A stretch of 64,000 bases of DNA, taken from assembly GCA_038735125.1 (NCBI GenBank), contig JAVYNU010000001.1, positions 343,672 to 407,671 on the forward strand, read 5' to 3'. The stretch's first letter is position 1, and every line of letters starts with the position of its first letter. The notes under the pieces were generated by a model. The model was not told the DNA's origin and did no database searches. It was given only the letters and a program-made list of their open reading frames with translations. Source of the stretch: Ignisphaera sp. (GTDB lineage Archaea > Thermoproteota > Thermoprotei_A > Sulfolobales > Ignisphaeraceae). Shown here one piece after another: positions 9,187 to 17,636 of the stretch. A program made the position numbers and the translations under genes.

Positions 9187-9800
9187 GTAAAACGAAATCA
9201 GTTGATATAGCTGTAGAGAAATACTGCTTCCAGCCATATGAAACCCCGCTTTTTGTATTATATGTTCTAAAGAAATGTGGAGAGTCTCTAGAGGCTCTGG
9301 AAGAAGAGGAAGTAGCCTACAAGTTCGTAGAAAACGATGAAACATTTGAGTCCTGGATTAATTCAAAACTTGAAGAAGACTTTCGAGAAGGTGTTGTTAA
9401 AGCCACTATCAATTATTATGATAAGATATATTCAACAATATTTTTTAAAGAGCTCAAAACAGACCCAAGCTACTTTATCATACCTGTTCCATATCTGGCG
9501 AGGCTTCTTAAAATCGTTGTTCTAAAGGATATTGGCGAGGGCGAGACAAGTATTAAGGAAGATGATTATAGTAGTGGATTTGCAATTGATTTTTCTCATG
9601 ATAATTTATACGCCTTTTTCAATCCAATAAAAATATTGGATAGCTTTACAGGATTAATCATAGTAACTAGTATGGGTGTAGAGCATATCAAATCAAATGA
9701 CTTGGTCAAGATATTTGAAAGCACAGCAAAACGCAAGAAGAAAAGCAGGACTAGGAAAAGAAAAAGAAGAGCTAGGAAAAGAAAATCTAAAAAAGGTTAG
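9183..9800 (+). CDS. hypothetical protein with strongly basic C-terminal tail
   Basis: This 205-residue protein is not recognised. Residues 1-180 form an alpha/beta domain with many acidic residues ([26 protein letters not shown]). The last 25 residues are almost all Lys and Arg, with repeated RKRK-type blocks, like a nucleic-acid-binding or ribosome-associated tail. The ATG overlaps the stop of the adenosine-specific kinase gene (ATGA), so the two are translationally coupled. A role linked to nucleotide or RNA metabolism is a guess from context. Confidence 0.7.
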   Translation: MSKTKSVDIAVEKYCFQPYETPLFVLYVLKKCGESLEALEEEEVAYKFVENDETFESWINSKLEEDFREGVVKATINYYDKIYSTIFFKELKTDPSYFIIPVPYLARLLKIVVLKDIGEGETSIKEDDYSSGFAIDFSHDNLYAFFNPIKILDSFTGLIIVTSMGVEHIKSNDLVKIFESTAKRKKKSRTRKRKRRARKRKSKKG

Positions 9801-9862
9801 TGAACGTCGATTCAGAGTTGTACGTAGACAAAGAATGGCGATAAGTAGTCAATTACTTTAAA

Positions 9863-10162
9863 TCATCCTCTACCCGAAACTATAATGGAGTAGAGAACCT
9901 CTCTAAGTGTTTTTGATAAAGAGTAGCAACCATATCCCTGTTCAATCAATCCTTTCTCTATCAATTTCCTAATCACAGCCTTCGGGTCATTAATTCTATA
10001 TAAAAACTTCAATTCTCTTATAGCGACTAATGTACCCACAGAAATATTTTGAATAAAGTATTCTAGAACCTTGATCTCTTCAACAGACAACGACAATATT
10101 TTTTTCTTTAAATCATCATCCTTAATGTACTGCATAATATTAGATAAAATCTTGCTGTCCAT
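9863..10162 (-). CDS. small winged-helix protein
   Basis: This is a 99-residue, mostly helical protein. The segment GTLVAIRELKFLYRINDPKAVIRKLIEKGLIEQGYGCYSLSK reads as a helix-turn-helix plus wing. The N-terminal helices (KILSNIMQYIKDDDLKKKIL) may dimerise. It is a likely DNA-binding regulator with no ligand domain. It stands alone between convergent and divergent neighbours and has no recognised family. Confidence 0.55.
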   Translation of the reverse strand: MDSKILSNIMQYIKDDDLKKKILSLSVEEIKVLEYFIQNISVGTLVAIRELKFLYRINDPKAVIRKLIEKGLIEQGYGCYSLSKTLREVLYSIIVSGRG

Positions 10163-10336
10163 AGTACTTGTTTACCTATAACTACATTCCTAAAGGCTGT
10201 TAAATACTTTTGACATAAACTAGCTTAATATAGACTAGACCATATTTTTATAGGGGGGCTCGTAAAAATTAAGTGAGTTATTAACTAGTTTAAATAGGGT
10301 TTTTAAAGGTCTTCAATTAATTTTTGATAGAAAAGC

Positions 10337-10345
10337 TTATAAATA
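10337..10345 (+). promoter_or_regulatory. TATA box for the pyruvoyl decarboxylase gene
   Basis: TTATAAATA is centred 35 nt before ATG 10376, predicting transcription start near 10367 and a leader of about 9 nt. A GGTGA element lies at 10365-10369. Confidence 0.55.
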
Positions 10346-10375
10346 CTTCAGAGACATAGCTCTTGGTGAACAGAA

Positions 10376-10744
10376 ATGAGTGCTACAAAGAGGTTAACGC
10401 TGATACATGGCAGACACGTGGCAGGCAATCTATACAACTGTAATTCTGAAAAGCTAGCCAACATAGCATATTTAATAAATCTAGTGAAAAATGCTGCAAA
10501 AATCGGAAATATGACTCTTCTCGACATCAAGTCTTGGAAAATAGGCAATGGAGTTAGTGTTGTGGGGATTGTATTGGAAAGCCATATATCGATACACACA
10601 TGGCCTGAACACAGTTTTGCAACCGTAGATGTATATAGTTGTGGTGCGCATACAGACCCAGAAAAAGCATTCGATTATATAGCATCATCGTTAGAAGCAC
10701 AAAAAATTGAGAAAAAGGTTCTCGATAGAAGCTATGAGATATAA
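10376..10744 (+). CDS. S-adenosylmethionine or arginine decarboxylase proenzyme (SpeD/ArgDC family)
   Basis: The family makes a pyruvoyl cofactor by cutting its own chain before a serine. The site is E68-S69 in LESHISIHTWPE, with the processing His74 and Cys89 (VYSCG) both present. At 122 residues it matches the short archaeal class. In Sulfolobus one paralogue of this family is an arginine decarboxylase giving agmatine and another decarboxylates S-adenosylmethionine; the sequence alone does not let me choose. Agmatine is required by TiaS, which is encoded in this window. Confidence 0.93.
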   Translation: MSATKRLTLIHGRHVAGNLYNCNSEKLANIAYLINLVKNAAKIGNMTLLDIKSWKIGNGVSVVGIVLESHISIHTWPEHSFATVDVYSCGAHTDPEKAFDYIASSLEAQKIEKKVLDRSYEI

Positions 10745-10849
10745 CTCAATGCACTAGAACTACATTATACTGTGAACATGTTTACCCAATCTTACACAAA
10801 AGCTTTGGCCTGATGCACAAACTTAACGTTTCTGAGATCTATCGCTGTT

Positions 10850-11067
10850 CACCCGACAACGATTTTATTTTCTTTAGAGGTCATCTACAGCCATCTCGGC
10901 TCCTCGCACTCTTCTTGGATATCCTCACTATGGTTTGGCCACAAGCCGTTTACCTGAGAGCGGTTGTTCAGGATATTTTATGGTTATTTACAGCCACCCT
11001 CAGGCTCATCACGGTCTCCCTCGGGCAGGCTACGGCGGTTAGCCACCCTCACACACCCGAGGGTCAC
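10850..11067 (-). ncRNA. candidate structured non-coding RNA
   Basis: This gene-free segment is clearly richer in G+C than its surroundings. On the minus strand a TATA-like CTTTTAAATC (centre about 11092) sits about 26 nt before GGTGACCCTCGGG. The first stem pairs CCCTCGGG with CCCGAGGG and encloses a nested GGCTA/TAGCC hairpin. Further on, CCTGA/TCAGG and a GAGG-AGCC/GGCT-CCTC hairpin can form. A C-box-like GTGATGA is followed at once by CTGA, resembling a K-loop. A 100-codon open frame on the plus strand (10813-11115) has no credible protein character. It could instead be a decayed mobile element. Ends are approximate. Confidence 0.4.
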
Positions 11068-11390
11068 CAACTAGATTTGCAGTCTCCAAGATTTAAAAGC
11101 TTTCCAAACATCTAGCACCAGCCTACCCCATAGCCTCAAAAAGACTTAAACAATCCTAAAAGACCATAAACACCGTTTCTACCCCAGAAACCGAGGCAAC
11201 CACTACATTCACTAGCTTTAGAGCATACAAAAACCCATCAGCATATCTAATAGCCTTGAAAGATGGAACAGTCATAAAAATATAAACATCGTTTGCCTCG
11301 GCCAAATCATGCATCTTCCAGAGATTTAATTAAGTAGTATCGGCTTATAAAATACTTTTAAAAGAAGTTAAATAAAAGTCTATTCTTTGG
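11068..11390. other. gene-poor spacer with a weak ORF and a 9-bp inverted repeat
   Basis: The only open frame that looks at all protein-like is on the minus strand at 11156-11314 (52 codons, containing SFKAIRYADGFLYALKL). It has no start signal I trust and may be a gene remnant. A perfect 9-bp inverted repeat, CCGAGGCAA at 11191-11199 and TTGCCTCGG at 11293-11301, brackets most of it. Nothing else is seen before tRNA-Val. Confidence 0.3.
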
Positions 11391-11464
11391 TGGGCCCGCG
11401 GGGATTTGAACCCCGGACCTCCGCCTCGTCAGGGCGGCGTCCTACCAGACTAGACGACGGGCCC
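11391..11464 (-). tRNA. tRNA-Val(GAC)
   Basis: The acceptor stem GGGCCCG/CGGGCCC, anticodon loop CTGACGA (anticodon GAC), T-arm and A73 are all intact on the minus strand. There is no intron. CCA is encoded at 11388-11390. It differs from the Val(CAC) gene at 23458-23531 essentially only in the anticodon loop. Confidence 0.97.
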
Positions 11465-11549
11465 TGTACGCTATACTAATTTGAATTTTATGCGAGTATT
11501 ATAAGCTTTAATTCAAGATAGTTAAAAACCTATGTTCTTGGTTTAATGG

Positions 11550-11655
11550 AGCCGGGGCCGGGATTCGAACCCGGGGAATATCGGGTCTCGACAGGCGGTT
11601 TTTGCCGGAAAAGCCCGCTGCAGCCCGACGCCTTAGACCGCTCGGCCACCCCGGC
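11550..11655 (-). tRNA. tRNA-Cys(GCA) with intron
   Basis: The acceptor GCCGGGG/CCCCGGC with U73 and anticodon GCA identify cysteine tRNA. Exon 1 is 11655-11618, a 31-nt intron lies at 11617-11587 at the canonical 37/38 position, and exon 2 is 11586-11550. Anticodon stem TCGGG/CCCGA is restored after splicing. The intron end-points are inferred from the cloverleaf and may shift by a base. CCA is encoded at 11547-11549. Confidence 0.93.
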
Positions 11656-11752
11656 TCACATAGGCTTTGGCTGTAGAATACTTCTGTTTATTAGGAGTAA
11701 TAAGGTTATCGCTATATTACATCATTATCCTACGCTTTGAATATGTTAGAAA

Positions 11753-11873
11753 TGCCGCCGGGGGGACTTGAACCCCCGACTTCCCGGTCTTCAGCTTCGC
11801 CGAGCACCCGCTCTGAGTGTTTTGCATTATGCACGGGTGCTCACGGGCGCTCTCCCAGCTGAGCTACGGCGGC
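11753..11873 (-). tRNA. tRNA-Phe(GAA) with a non-canonical intron in the anticodon stem
   Basis: The outer arms form a standard tRNA-Phe: acceptor GCCGCCG/CGGCGGC with A73, and the uninterrupted loop CTGAAGA with anticodon GAA. The anticodon stem CCCGG/CCGGG is complete only if 48 nt (11843-11796) are removed between positions 30 and 31. The intron has a GAGCACCCG/CGGGTGCTC helix at its base, consistent with a bulge-helix-bulge splice site. Exon 1 is 11873-11844 and exon 2 is 11795-11753. CCA is not encoded. Taw3, which acts on G37 of this tRNA, is encoded at 43.5 kb. Confidence 0.92.
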
Positions 11874-11932
11874 GTTCTGCCGTTATTAGTATCATTTGTT
11901 TTTCTGGTTAAAAGTTTTATTGTACTAACACT

Positions 11933-13108
11933 CTATTCTATGAAGTCTTGTGTGTGAATCTTTGTTGGAATGTATGTGTCCATTAGGAAGTGCAGTCCCT
12001 TCCCTGTTAGAGCCTCTATTTCTAGTTTGCTTTGTTTTTGTAGGAATATGTTTATTTCTTTTGTCCATTTTTCTGTTTTGAACCATTCATAGTTCAAGAG
12101 CTCTTGCGCTCTTTTAATGTCTGTCTTCTTGGCTTTTATTATGAAGTTTCTTCTCTCAGCATCTGAGAGATATGGCTTTTTGTTTTTATCCCCAAATATA
12201 TCCGTCATGCTGACGCCTAGGAACTTTGCTTTTGGTGTTGCAAGCCTTTCGCTCTCATATGATAGCGTTATTGAGCCTATTCTGAACACGCTGTATATGT
12301 ACCATCCATATGGATCTGCATCTGTTAGTATGTAGATAGGTAGCTTAAGCTCTTCGTTTAGTCTTCTTACAAATCTTCTTGTTGCTCTATCTGGTTGCCC
12401 AGCGCTTGTGACAAGTATTGCCTTATACTTTCTCCAGAAACCTGCTCTATGTAGTTGCTGGAACACAGCATCTTTCTCCACAACAAGCACAAACTCTGCA
12501 TTAACGTCGATGAACTCTATCAGATCTGGTGTTGGCTCTATCGCATAGGCTCCGTGACCCATTTTACTAAGGTCTATAACATCATCTCCGGATCTAATCC
12601 TCATATCGCCGACAACCTTGCCCTTCTCCTTGCTTAGAATCAGCATCTCCTCTCTAAGTAGATTAACCAGAACCTCTATATCCCTTAGAACTGCATCGCT
12701 TTCTTTTTGCTCATCCCATGTATTCTCCTCTTCAATTCTCCCTTTATGATCTCTATACCTAATACTGTGCTTACCTCTGTAGAACAGATCTCTTATAGTT
12801 GGATACTCATTGTTTATAAGAGCATCGTATATTATCTTAGCCATTAGAAGTGTTTGCATAAACTTTCTCGCTTCTTTAACATCTAGGAAGCTTCTCTCAA
12901 ATGTTGCTGGGCCAAGTAGAAGCAAACCCCTCTCCTTATCATATATAGTATTTGACAGCGTCCTCTTTGGTATTACAAGCTTTGGTTCTTCCCCACCTAG
13001 AACTGCTTTAACCACATTATCAAAAACCTCGCTGAATTTCTCAGCCGCTCTTATTCTAGCCTTGATGTCTACAGAAGACATGAATTTCTTTACATGTTCT
13101 TCAGACAT
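11933..13108 (-). CDS. top6A: DNA topoisomerase VI subunit A
   Basis: The A subunit of type IIB topoisomerase cuts both DNA strands through a tyrosine (Spo11 homologue). The catalytic Tyr is Y110 in PTIRDLFYRGKH. The TOPRIM metal site is seen in VVEKDAVF (E211) and LTDADPYGW (D263, D265). At 391 residues it is complete. It begins 11 nt after the end of the B-subunit gene, so the two form an operon, B first. Confidence 0.97.
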   Translation of the reverse strand: MSEEHVKKFMSSVDIKARIRAAEKFSEVFDNVVKAVLGGEEPKLVIPKRTLSNTIYDKERGLLLLGPATFERSFLDVKEARKFMQTLLMAKIIYDALINNEYPTIRDLFYRGKHSIRYRDHKGRIEEENTWDEQKESDAVLRDIEVLVNLLREEMLILSKEKGKVVGDMRIRSGDDVIDLSKMGHGAYAIEPTPDLIEFIDVNAEFVLVVEKDAVFQQLHRAGFWRKYKAILVTSAGQPDRATRRFVRRLNEELKLPIYILTDADPYGWYIYSVFRIGSITLSYESERLATPKAKFLGVSMTDIFGDKNKKPYLSDAERRNFIIKAKKTDIKRAQELLNYEWFKTEKWTKEINIFLQKQSKLEIEALTGKGLHFLMDTYIPTKIHTQDFIE

Positions 13109-13119
13109 CTACCCTCACC

Positions 13120-14703
13120 CTACTCAAGTGACAACACTACATCTCTAGGCGATGAAATATTCTTTAGAGAGTCTCTAAACCTGTTTTTAACTAAGTCGAA
13201 AAGCTTTGACTCTAGCACTTCAGCTTTAATAGGCTCTGGATTTGCTTTTGCAAATGTTGTTAGAGCTCGCGCAATTTCTGGTATATACTTTATCAATGTT
13301 ATCGCCTTTCTAGCCATTTCCTCCTCTTTCTGTTTCTTGGCTAGATACAGTTTCAGGGATCTAGCAACATATCTAACCCCCTCCTCTATCTCGTGCTCTA
13401 GCACCGGAACCTCAGCTATGCTTTCCTTGCCAACACCTTTGTAAGGTATCTTGGTTCCACAAACATGGACTAGAATGGCTATTGGAGCTGGGAACACTAT
13501 GTCATAGTAACTCCAATCAATATTCTCTGATATGACTTTCCAAGCAACATCGCTCTTCTCATCATATAGAAGCGGTATTTTATTTGCGAACCTCAGCAAC
13601 ATTGGCTCTTCAAGAGGCTCTATAGCACCTCCATATGCTATCCCAACCTCAACTACCATAGAGTGTCCCTCATATACAACAGGCTTTCTAGTGATGGCGT
13701 CGGTGAACTCAGGCTTTAGGATGGTGTTTAGACCTATTTTGATAAGCTCAGATCCTATGGGTGAGAGATGGTCTGCTCTAGGCTTTCTAAACTCGTTGAA
13801 CTCCTTCAATGCTCTAACAAGTTTTTCTAGATCATCTTTAGAAAGATCCTTTGGATTTATATTAGGGTCGAATCCATAGGTGGAAACAAATCTCTCTGCA
13901 AGTACTCTGCCAACACCTTGGAACTCGTCTGAAAGGAACTCGATAAGCGTCTGAGCCTTTGTTTCGCTTATCATCGCCTTCAGCATTTCGAGGTCTACTC
14001 CATGTGGATGTGGCTTTGCCTCTCTTGGTGGCGGAGGCAACATGTTGGCAACTCTTTGATATATCTTTATCTCTCCATCAGGACTCCTAAAAACTATGTT
14101 AGCATACGGCGATACAATAGCTGTTCTTTTAATATACTCCAAAACCTTTTGCCTTGCCTTGCTCCAATCCCCTTCAACAGCTACTTTCACCATTGTTCCA
14201 TGCCAACCGGTTTTGTTTTGCCACCAGCTTCTCTCTAGTACGATTGGCTTGTTCTCCTTAATGTCTATCATTATTTTGTATTTATAGATCTTTTTAGAAT
14301 TGATTGTTGCTGACACAATCTCTGCAGGTTCGCCAACAGTTATCTGACCATATAGAACAACCATCTTTGCGCCAAGGCCGAAAAGCCCTCTTGTCTGCCT
14401 CAAAACATATTTTGAGCTGAACAAGACCCTGCCAAAGGCGTCGGGTATGTAGTTCTCTGGTATGCCGATCCCATTATCTTTAACGGTTATCCTATATACA
14501 TAGGCTTTATTCTGATCCCTCTCAATAGATATTGCGATGTCTGGGAAAATGCCGTGGGCATCTGTAGCGTCTAAAGCATTTTCAACAAGCTCTCTAACAG
14601 ATTGGTACAGTGCTCTAGCGGGATTTGCAAAACCAGCTATCTCCTTGTTTCGATAGAAAAATTCTGCAGGGCTTATACTCCTAAACTTCTCTGCAACACT
14701 CAT
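13120..14703 (-). CDS. top6B: DNA topoisomerase VI subunit B
   Basis: The B subunit is a GHKL ATPase that drives strand passage with subunit A. Seen: ISPAEFFYRNKEIAGFANPARALYQ, the ATP-site VRELVENALDATDA, DNGIGIPE and GLFGLGAKM glycine loops, and the transducer-domain SEIxxVLxH-type C-terminal region. The ATG at 14703 (MSVAEKF) matches the family; a GTG at 14724 would add seven basic residues. The product has about 527 residues. A TATA-like TTATAAT lies upstream. Confidence 0.97.
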   Translation of the reverse strand: MSVAEKFRSISPAEFFYRNKEIAGFANPARALYQSVRELVENALDATDAHGIFPDIAISIERDQNKAYVYRITVKDNGIGIPENYIPDAFGRVLFSSKYVLRQTRGLFGLGAKMVVLYGQITVGEPAEIVSATINSKKIYKYKIMIDIKENKPIVLERSWWQNKTGWHGTMVKVAVEGDWSKARQKVLEYIKRTAIVSPYANIVFRSPDGEIKIYQRVANMLPPPPREAKPHPHGVDLEMLKAMISETKAQTLIEFLSDEFQGVGRVLAERFVSTYGFDPNINPKDLSKDDLEKLVRALKEFNEFRKPRADHLSPIGSELIKIGLNTILKPEFTDAITRKPVVYEGHSMVVEVGIAYGGAIEPLEEPMLLRFANKIPLLYDEKSDVAWKVISENIDWSYYDIVFPAPIAILVHVCGTKIPYKGVGKESIAEVPVLEHEIEEGVRYVARSLKLYLAKKQKEEEMARKAITLIKYIPEIARALTTFAKANPEPIKAEVLESKLFDLVKNRFRDSLKNISSPRDVVLSLE

Positions 14704-14803
14704 TCTTATTCTGCGCCTCAGCACCTGCCTAAATCACTGTATTTATCTATGAGAGAAATTATAAGCAATAATATCAAAGGTACTTAGAAAAAGAATTGAA
14801 ATG

Positions 14804-15736
14804 CTACCTCATATAGAGGGCTGCATAAGCTATTATAGGCAGCACTAGCGTGGCATCAGCATATACAACAACACTTTTAGCATTCTCCTTTAGCTTCCCC
14901 CACGTAATCGCCTCTTTAGGCCTTGCACCACTTAAAGAACCATCCCACTCGGTAGCTGTTGTCACATAAACCACATAGTCTAGGCCTCCATGGAACTGCG
15001 CCCACCAAAGGGTGTGATGCTTGCTTATCCCACCGCCGATTATTAGAGCTCCAATACACTTTGCATGGAATACTATATCTGCTAGCTCCTTCTCATCTTT
15101 AAACACATCTAGGTTAAGCTTGTTGAACTGAGAATATGTTAGCAGCGCTGTCCCAAAGGCCCCATCCAGAAAACCTGGAACATATATGGGCACATTTGAA
15201 ATTGCTGCGCTTCTCAGTATAGACCTCTCATCATTTATTCTCTTCCCAATCTCATGGAGAAGTTCCCTCACGCCAAATACCCTCGATTTTTCCTGCAATG
15301 TTATCTCTTGCAAGAATCTGTGAGTAACTCTCTCAATGAGCGGGCCATAGCTATCCACAGGTATGAAAACATTGCCCAGCCTATGGATGCCCCTTCTATG
15401 AAGCTCAGAGTCGTCTGCATCGAAAAAGCCCTTTAGATACTTGCCGCCAAAACTCTTCGCAATATCGTGGTCTATGGTGCCACAGGTTGTTATTACAACA
15501 TTGAATATCTTCTCCTTGATTAGCTGAGCTATAATGCTTCTAACACCTGTAGCAACAATGTTGCCTGTAAATGATATTACTCTGACGTCGCATTTGTCCC
15601 TAATTTCCCTCACAATGTTTATCGCATCAAACAGGTGAGAAGCCATGAAGCCATGTATCTTTGCATATAGATTAATTAAATCCTCTATCTTCATATCCTT
15701 TGAAAGAAACGGTTCCTCTACCTCACCTAGTTTCAT
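14804..15736 (-). CDS. dys: deoxyhypusine synthase
   Basis: DHS transfers a butylamine group from spermidine to a lysine of aIF5A, the first step of hypusine formation, using NAD. Characteristic segments are VISFTGNIVATGVRS, TTCGTIDHDIAKSF, the metal-free GGGISKHHTLWWAQFHGG, and TTATEWDGSLSGARPKEAITWGK with the catalytic lysine. The ATG at 15736 is supported by GAGGTG 7 nt upstream, inside the end of hisS, giving a short overlap. It ends a tRNA-endonuclease-subunit/hisS/dys operon. It implies that the cell makes or imports spermidine-like polyamines. Confidence 0.95.
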   Translation of the reverse strand: MKLGEVEEPFLSKDMKIEDLINLYAKIHGFMASHLFDAINIVREIRDKCDVRVISFTGNIVATGVRSIIAQLIKEKIFNVVITTCGTIDHDIAKSFGGKYLKGFFDADDSELHRRGIHRLGNVFIPVDSYGPLIERVTHRFLQEITLQEKSRVFGVRELLHEIGKRINDERSILRSAAISNVPIYVPGFLDGAFGTALLTYSQFNKLNLDVFKDEKELADIVFHAKCIGALIIGGGISKHHTLWWAQFHGGLDYVVYVTTATEWDGSLSGARPKEAITWGKLKENAKSVVVYADATLVLPIIAYAALYMR

Positions 15737-17030
15737 GTCCAAGCACCTCTACTAGATGATTCAAATCAACTTCAGTCTGGCTCCACCTCTTTAAATCTCT
15801 CACAACTGCCATGCCCTTCTCAGCCTCTTTCCTACCTATTATAACAACATAGTCGAAGCCTGTTTTAGATGCGTATTCAAGCCATCTACTCATTTTTGCT
15901 GGTGGCGAAACCTCTAGCTGAACCACAACACCTCTACCTCTCAACTGCTTCAGTAAGGTATTCAAATTGCTGTTTCTCCTAATCGACTCATCTAGTAGCA
16001 GAAATAATGTGGATGGTCTATGCAGAAGCTTTTCCAAGTCTATTCCAAGGTTTTGCAGTGCTAGCAAAGTTCTTTCAACACCTATTGCAAAACCTGTTGA
16101 AGAGAGTTCCTCACCTCCGTAAACTGTTGTTAGATTGTCGTATCTGCCACCACCAGCTATGCTGATTGTCATGCCGGGTACCTGTACCTCGAATATGATG
16201 CTAGTATAGTATGCTATGCCTCTTGCGAAACCAGGATCCACAACAACATTGGCGCCGATTCCCTTAACCATATCTATGTATTTGGCTAGAAGCTCTATGT
16301 CTTCTCTAAGCTCGTCGTAAACCCTCAGCTCGGATAGCTTTGCTATAACACCATCTATGTTGTAGCCCTCCTTGTATGCATTTGCTAGAAACATTACAAG
16401 TTCGCTGTATTTGGGAAACCCCTTCGATTCAAACATGCCTGCAACATTTTGAAACATTCCCTTGTCGAGCAGATGCAGCATTCTCTCAGTTTCCTCGTCT
16501 GTAAACCTAGCTATTTTTGCAATCTTTTTGAATATTGCTACATTGTTTACTTTGTAGACTCTTCTGGCGAGGCCTATCCTATGGTAGAACTCCTCTAGAA
16601 GCTCTATTAGCTCAGAATCATAGTGAGTGCCGTCTCCACCCAATATCTCTACGCCAGCTTGTGTAAATTCCCTGTATCTGCCATATTGGGGCTCGTCATA
16701 TCTAAACACATTAGCTACATAGAATAGTCTTAGGGGTTTTGGCCACGATCTCAGCTCTTTAAGATAAACCCTTATAACACTTGGTGTGACTTCTGGCCTT
16801 AGAGCAACTTCCCTATCCCCCTTATCCTTGAAAACATACATAGAGTTTCTTATCTCCTCACCAGATTTCAGTGCAAAAAGCTTGAAATTCTCTACTGTTG
16901 GTGTCTTCACCTCTCTATAGCCAAACAGTCTAGCAACCTCTTTGAAGTTGTCGCAAATCCATGTTATTGCATCGCTCTCAGGTGGGACATAATCTCTAAA
17001 GCCACGTATAGGCTCTAGCAACTCCTTCAA
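15723..17030 (-). CDS. hisS: histidyl-tRNA synthetase
   Basis: This class II synthetase charges tRNA-His, whose gene is at 36.9 kb. Motif 1 and the active site are clear: GFRDYVPPES at the N-terminus, ALRPEVTPSVIR, FRYDEPQYGRYREFTQ, the HisA-type GGGRYDNL, and motif 3 STGFAIGVERTL. A C-terminal anticodon-binding domain follows (about residues 335-435). At 435 residues it is full length. It overlaps the upstream endonuclease-subunit gene by 4 nt and the downstream dys gene. Confidence 0.96.
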   Translation of the reverse strand: MKELLEPIRGFRDYVPPESDAITWICDNFKEVARLFGYREVKTPTVENFKLFALKSGEEIRNSMYVFKDKGDREVALRPEVTPSVIRVYLKELRSWPKPLRLFYVANVFRYDEPQYGRYREFTQAGVEILGGDGTHYDSELIELLEEFYHRIGLARRVYKVNNVAIFKKIAKIARFTDEETERMLHLLDKGMFQNVAGMFESKGFPKYSELVMFLANAYKEGYNIDGVIAKLSELRVYDELREDIELLAKYIDMVKGIGANVVVDPGFARGIAYYTSIIFEVQVPGMTISIAGGGRYDNLTTVYGGEELSSTGFAIGVERTLLALQNLGIDLEKLLHRPSTLFLLLDESIRRNSNLNTLLKQLRGRGVVVQLEVSPPAKMSRWLEYASKTGFDYVVIIGRKEAEKGMAVVRDLKRWSQTEVDLNHLVEVLGHETR

Positions 17031-17536
17031 ATGAATTCACCGCCTCTTTCAATCTTTGGAAAAGACATTTTTGAAACCTCATAGTACGTTACATCACCAT
17101 ACATATCAACAACAGCTATAATTAGCTTGTATCCCTGTTTAATAGCTCTATCAACACCGTTGTAAAGATCATCAACTCTGACAATAGCGTCCTCGTCAAG
17201 TACAAGAACATTCACCTTCTCGTCAACTATAACTAGCTCATTCTCAGAATGTCCAGGCAAAACCTTTTTTCCTCTCTTCAGCAAATCCATCAAAACTAGG
17301 AAAACAGAACCTTTAAGTCTGCTTTGAATTTTCTCTACGAATTCCTCGAAATCGATCTTTGTATTGCTTTCATCCACTACATCGGCCGTGCCACTGTAAA
17401 CAAGGTAGAATGCTAGGGCTGGGTCAACAAAACCTTTCTCACTGAGCATAAACTTCTCTGTCTTTAAATCACCAGAAGCTATGACTATTTCACCATTTCC
17501 TAGAATCTTTAATACAATTTTCTTTTTTGCAGACAT
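17027..17536 (-). CDS. tRNA-splicing endonuclease, probable non-catalytic structural subunit
   Basis: The C-terminal half matches the EndA fold: YxDLLKRGxxV-type helix (LMDLLKRGKKVLPG), then VDDLYNGVDRAIKQGYKLIIAVVD and GDVTYYEVS. The catalytic His/Tyr arrangement found around the HxxYLV loop in active subunits is not visible, so I infer the structural (beta) partner of the crenarchaeal heterotetramer. That enzyme form tolerates relaxed bulge-helix-bulge sites, which fits the stem intron of tRNA-Phe here. At 169 residues it is typical. It is first in an operon with hisS (4-nt overlap) and dys. The catalytic subunit is not in the window. Confidence 0.75.
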   Translation of the reverse strand: MSAKKKIVLKILGNGEIVIASGDLKTEKFMLSEKGFVDPALAFYLVYSGTADVVDESNTKIDFEEFVEKIQSRLKGSVFLVLMDLLKRGKKVLPGHSENELVIVDEKVNVLVLDEDAIVRVDDLYNGVDRAIKQGYKLIIAVVDMYGDVTYYEVSKMSFPKIERGGEFI

Positions 17537-17596
17537 TGCTTCGCTAGCCCTTTGAAAATGATCTAACAGTGTTTAGAATTGTGCTTTGTAAACAAG

Positions 17597-17605
17597 GTTT
17601 AAATA
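17597..17605 (+). promoter_or_regulatory. TATA box upstream of the MtnA-like gene
   Basis: GTTTAAATA is centred 36 nt before ATG 17637, giving a predicted leader of about 10 nt. Confidence 0.5.
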
Positions 17606-17636
17606 TGTTTTTTCATAGTGCTCATTCGGTGCATGT

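Noticed and set aside
10813-11115. Plus-strand 100-codon open frame across the structured block
   Set aside because: Its residue composition is atypical, it has no domain or start signal, and it lies across stem-loops. It is better explained by a non-coding segment.
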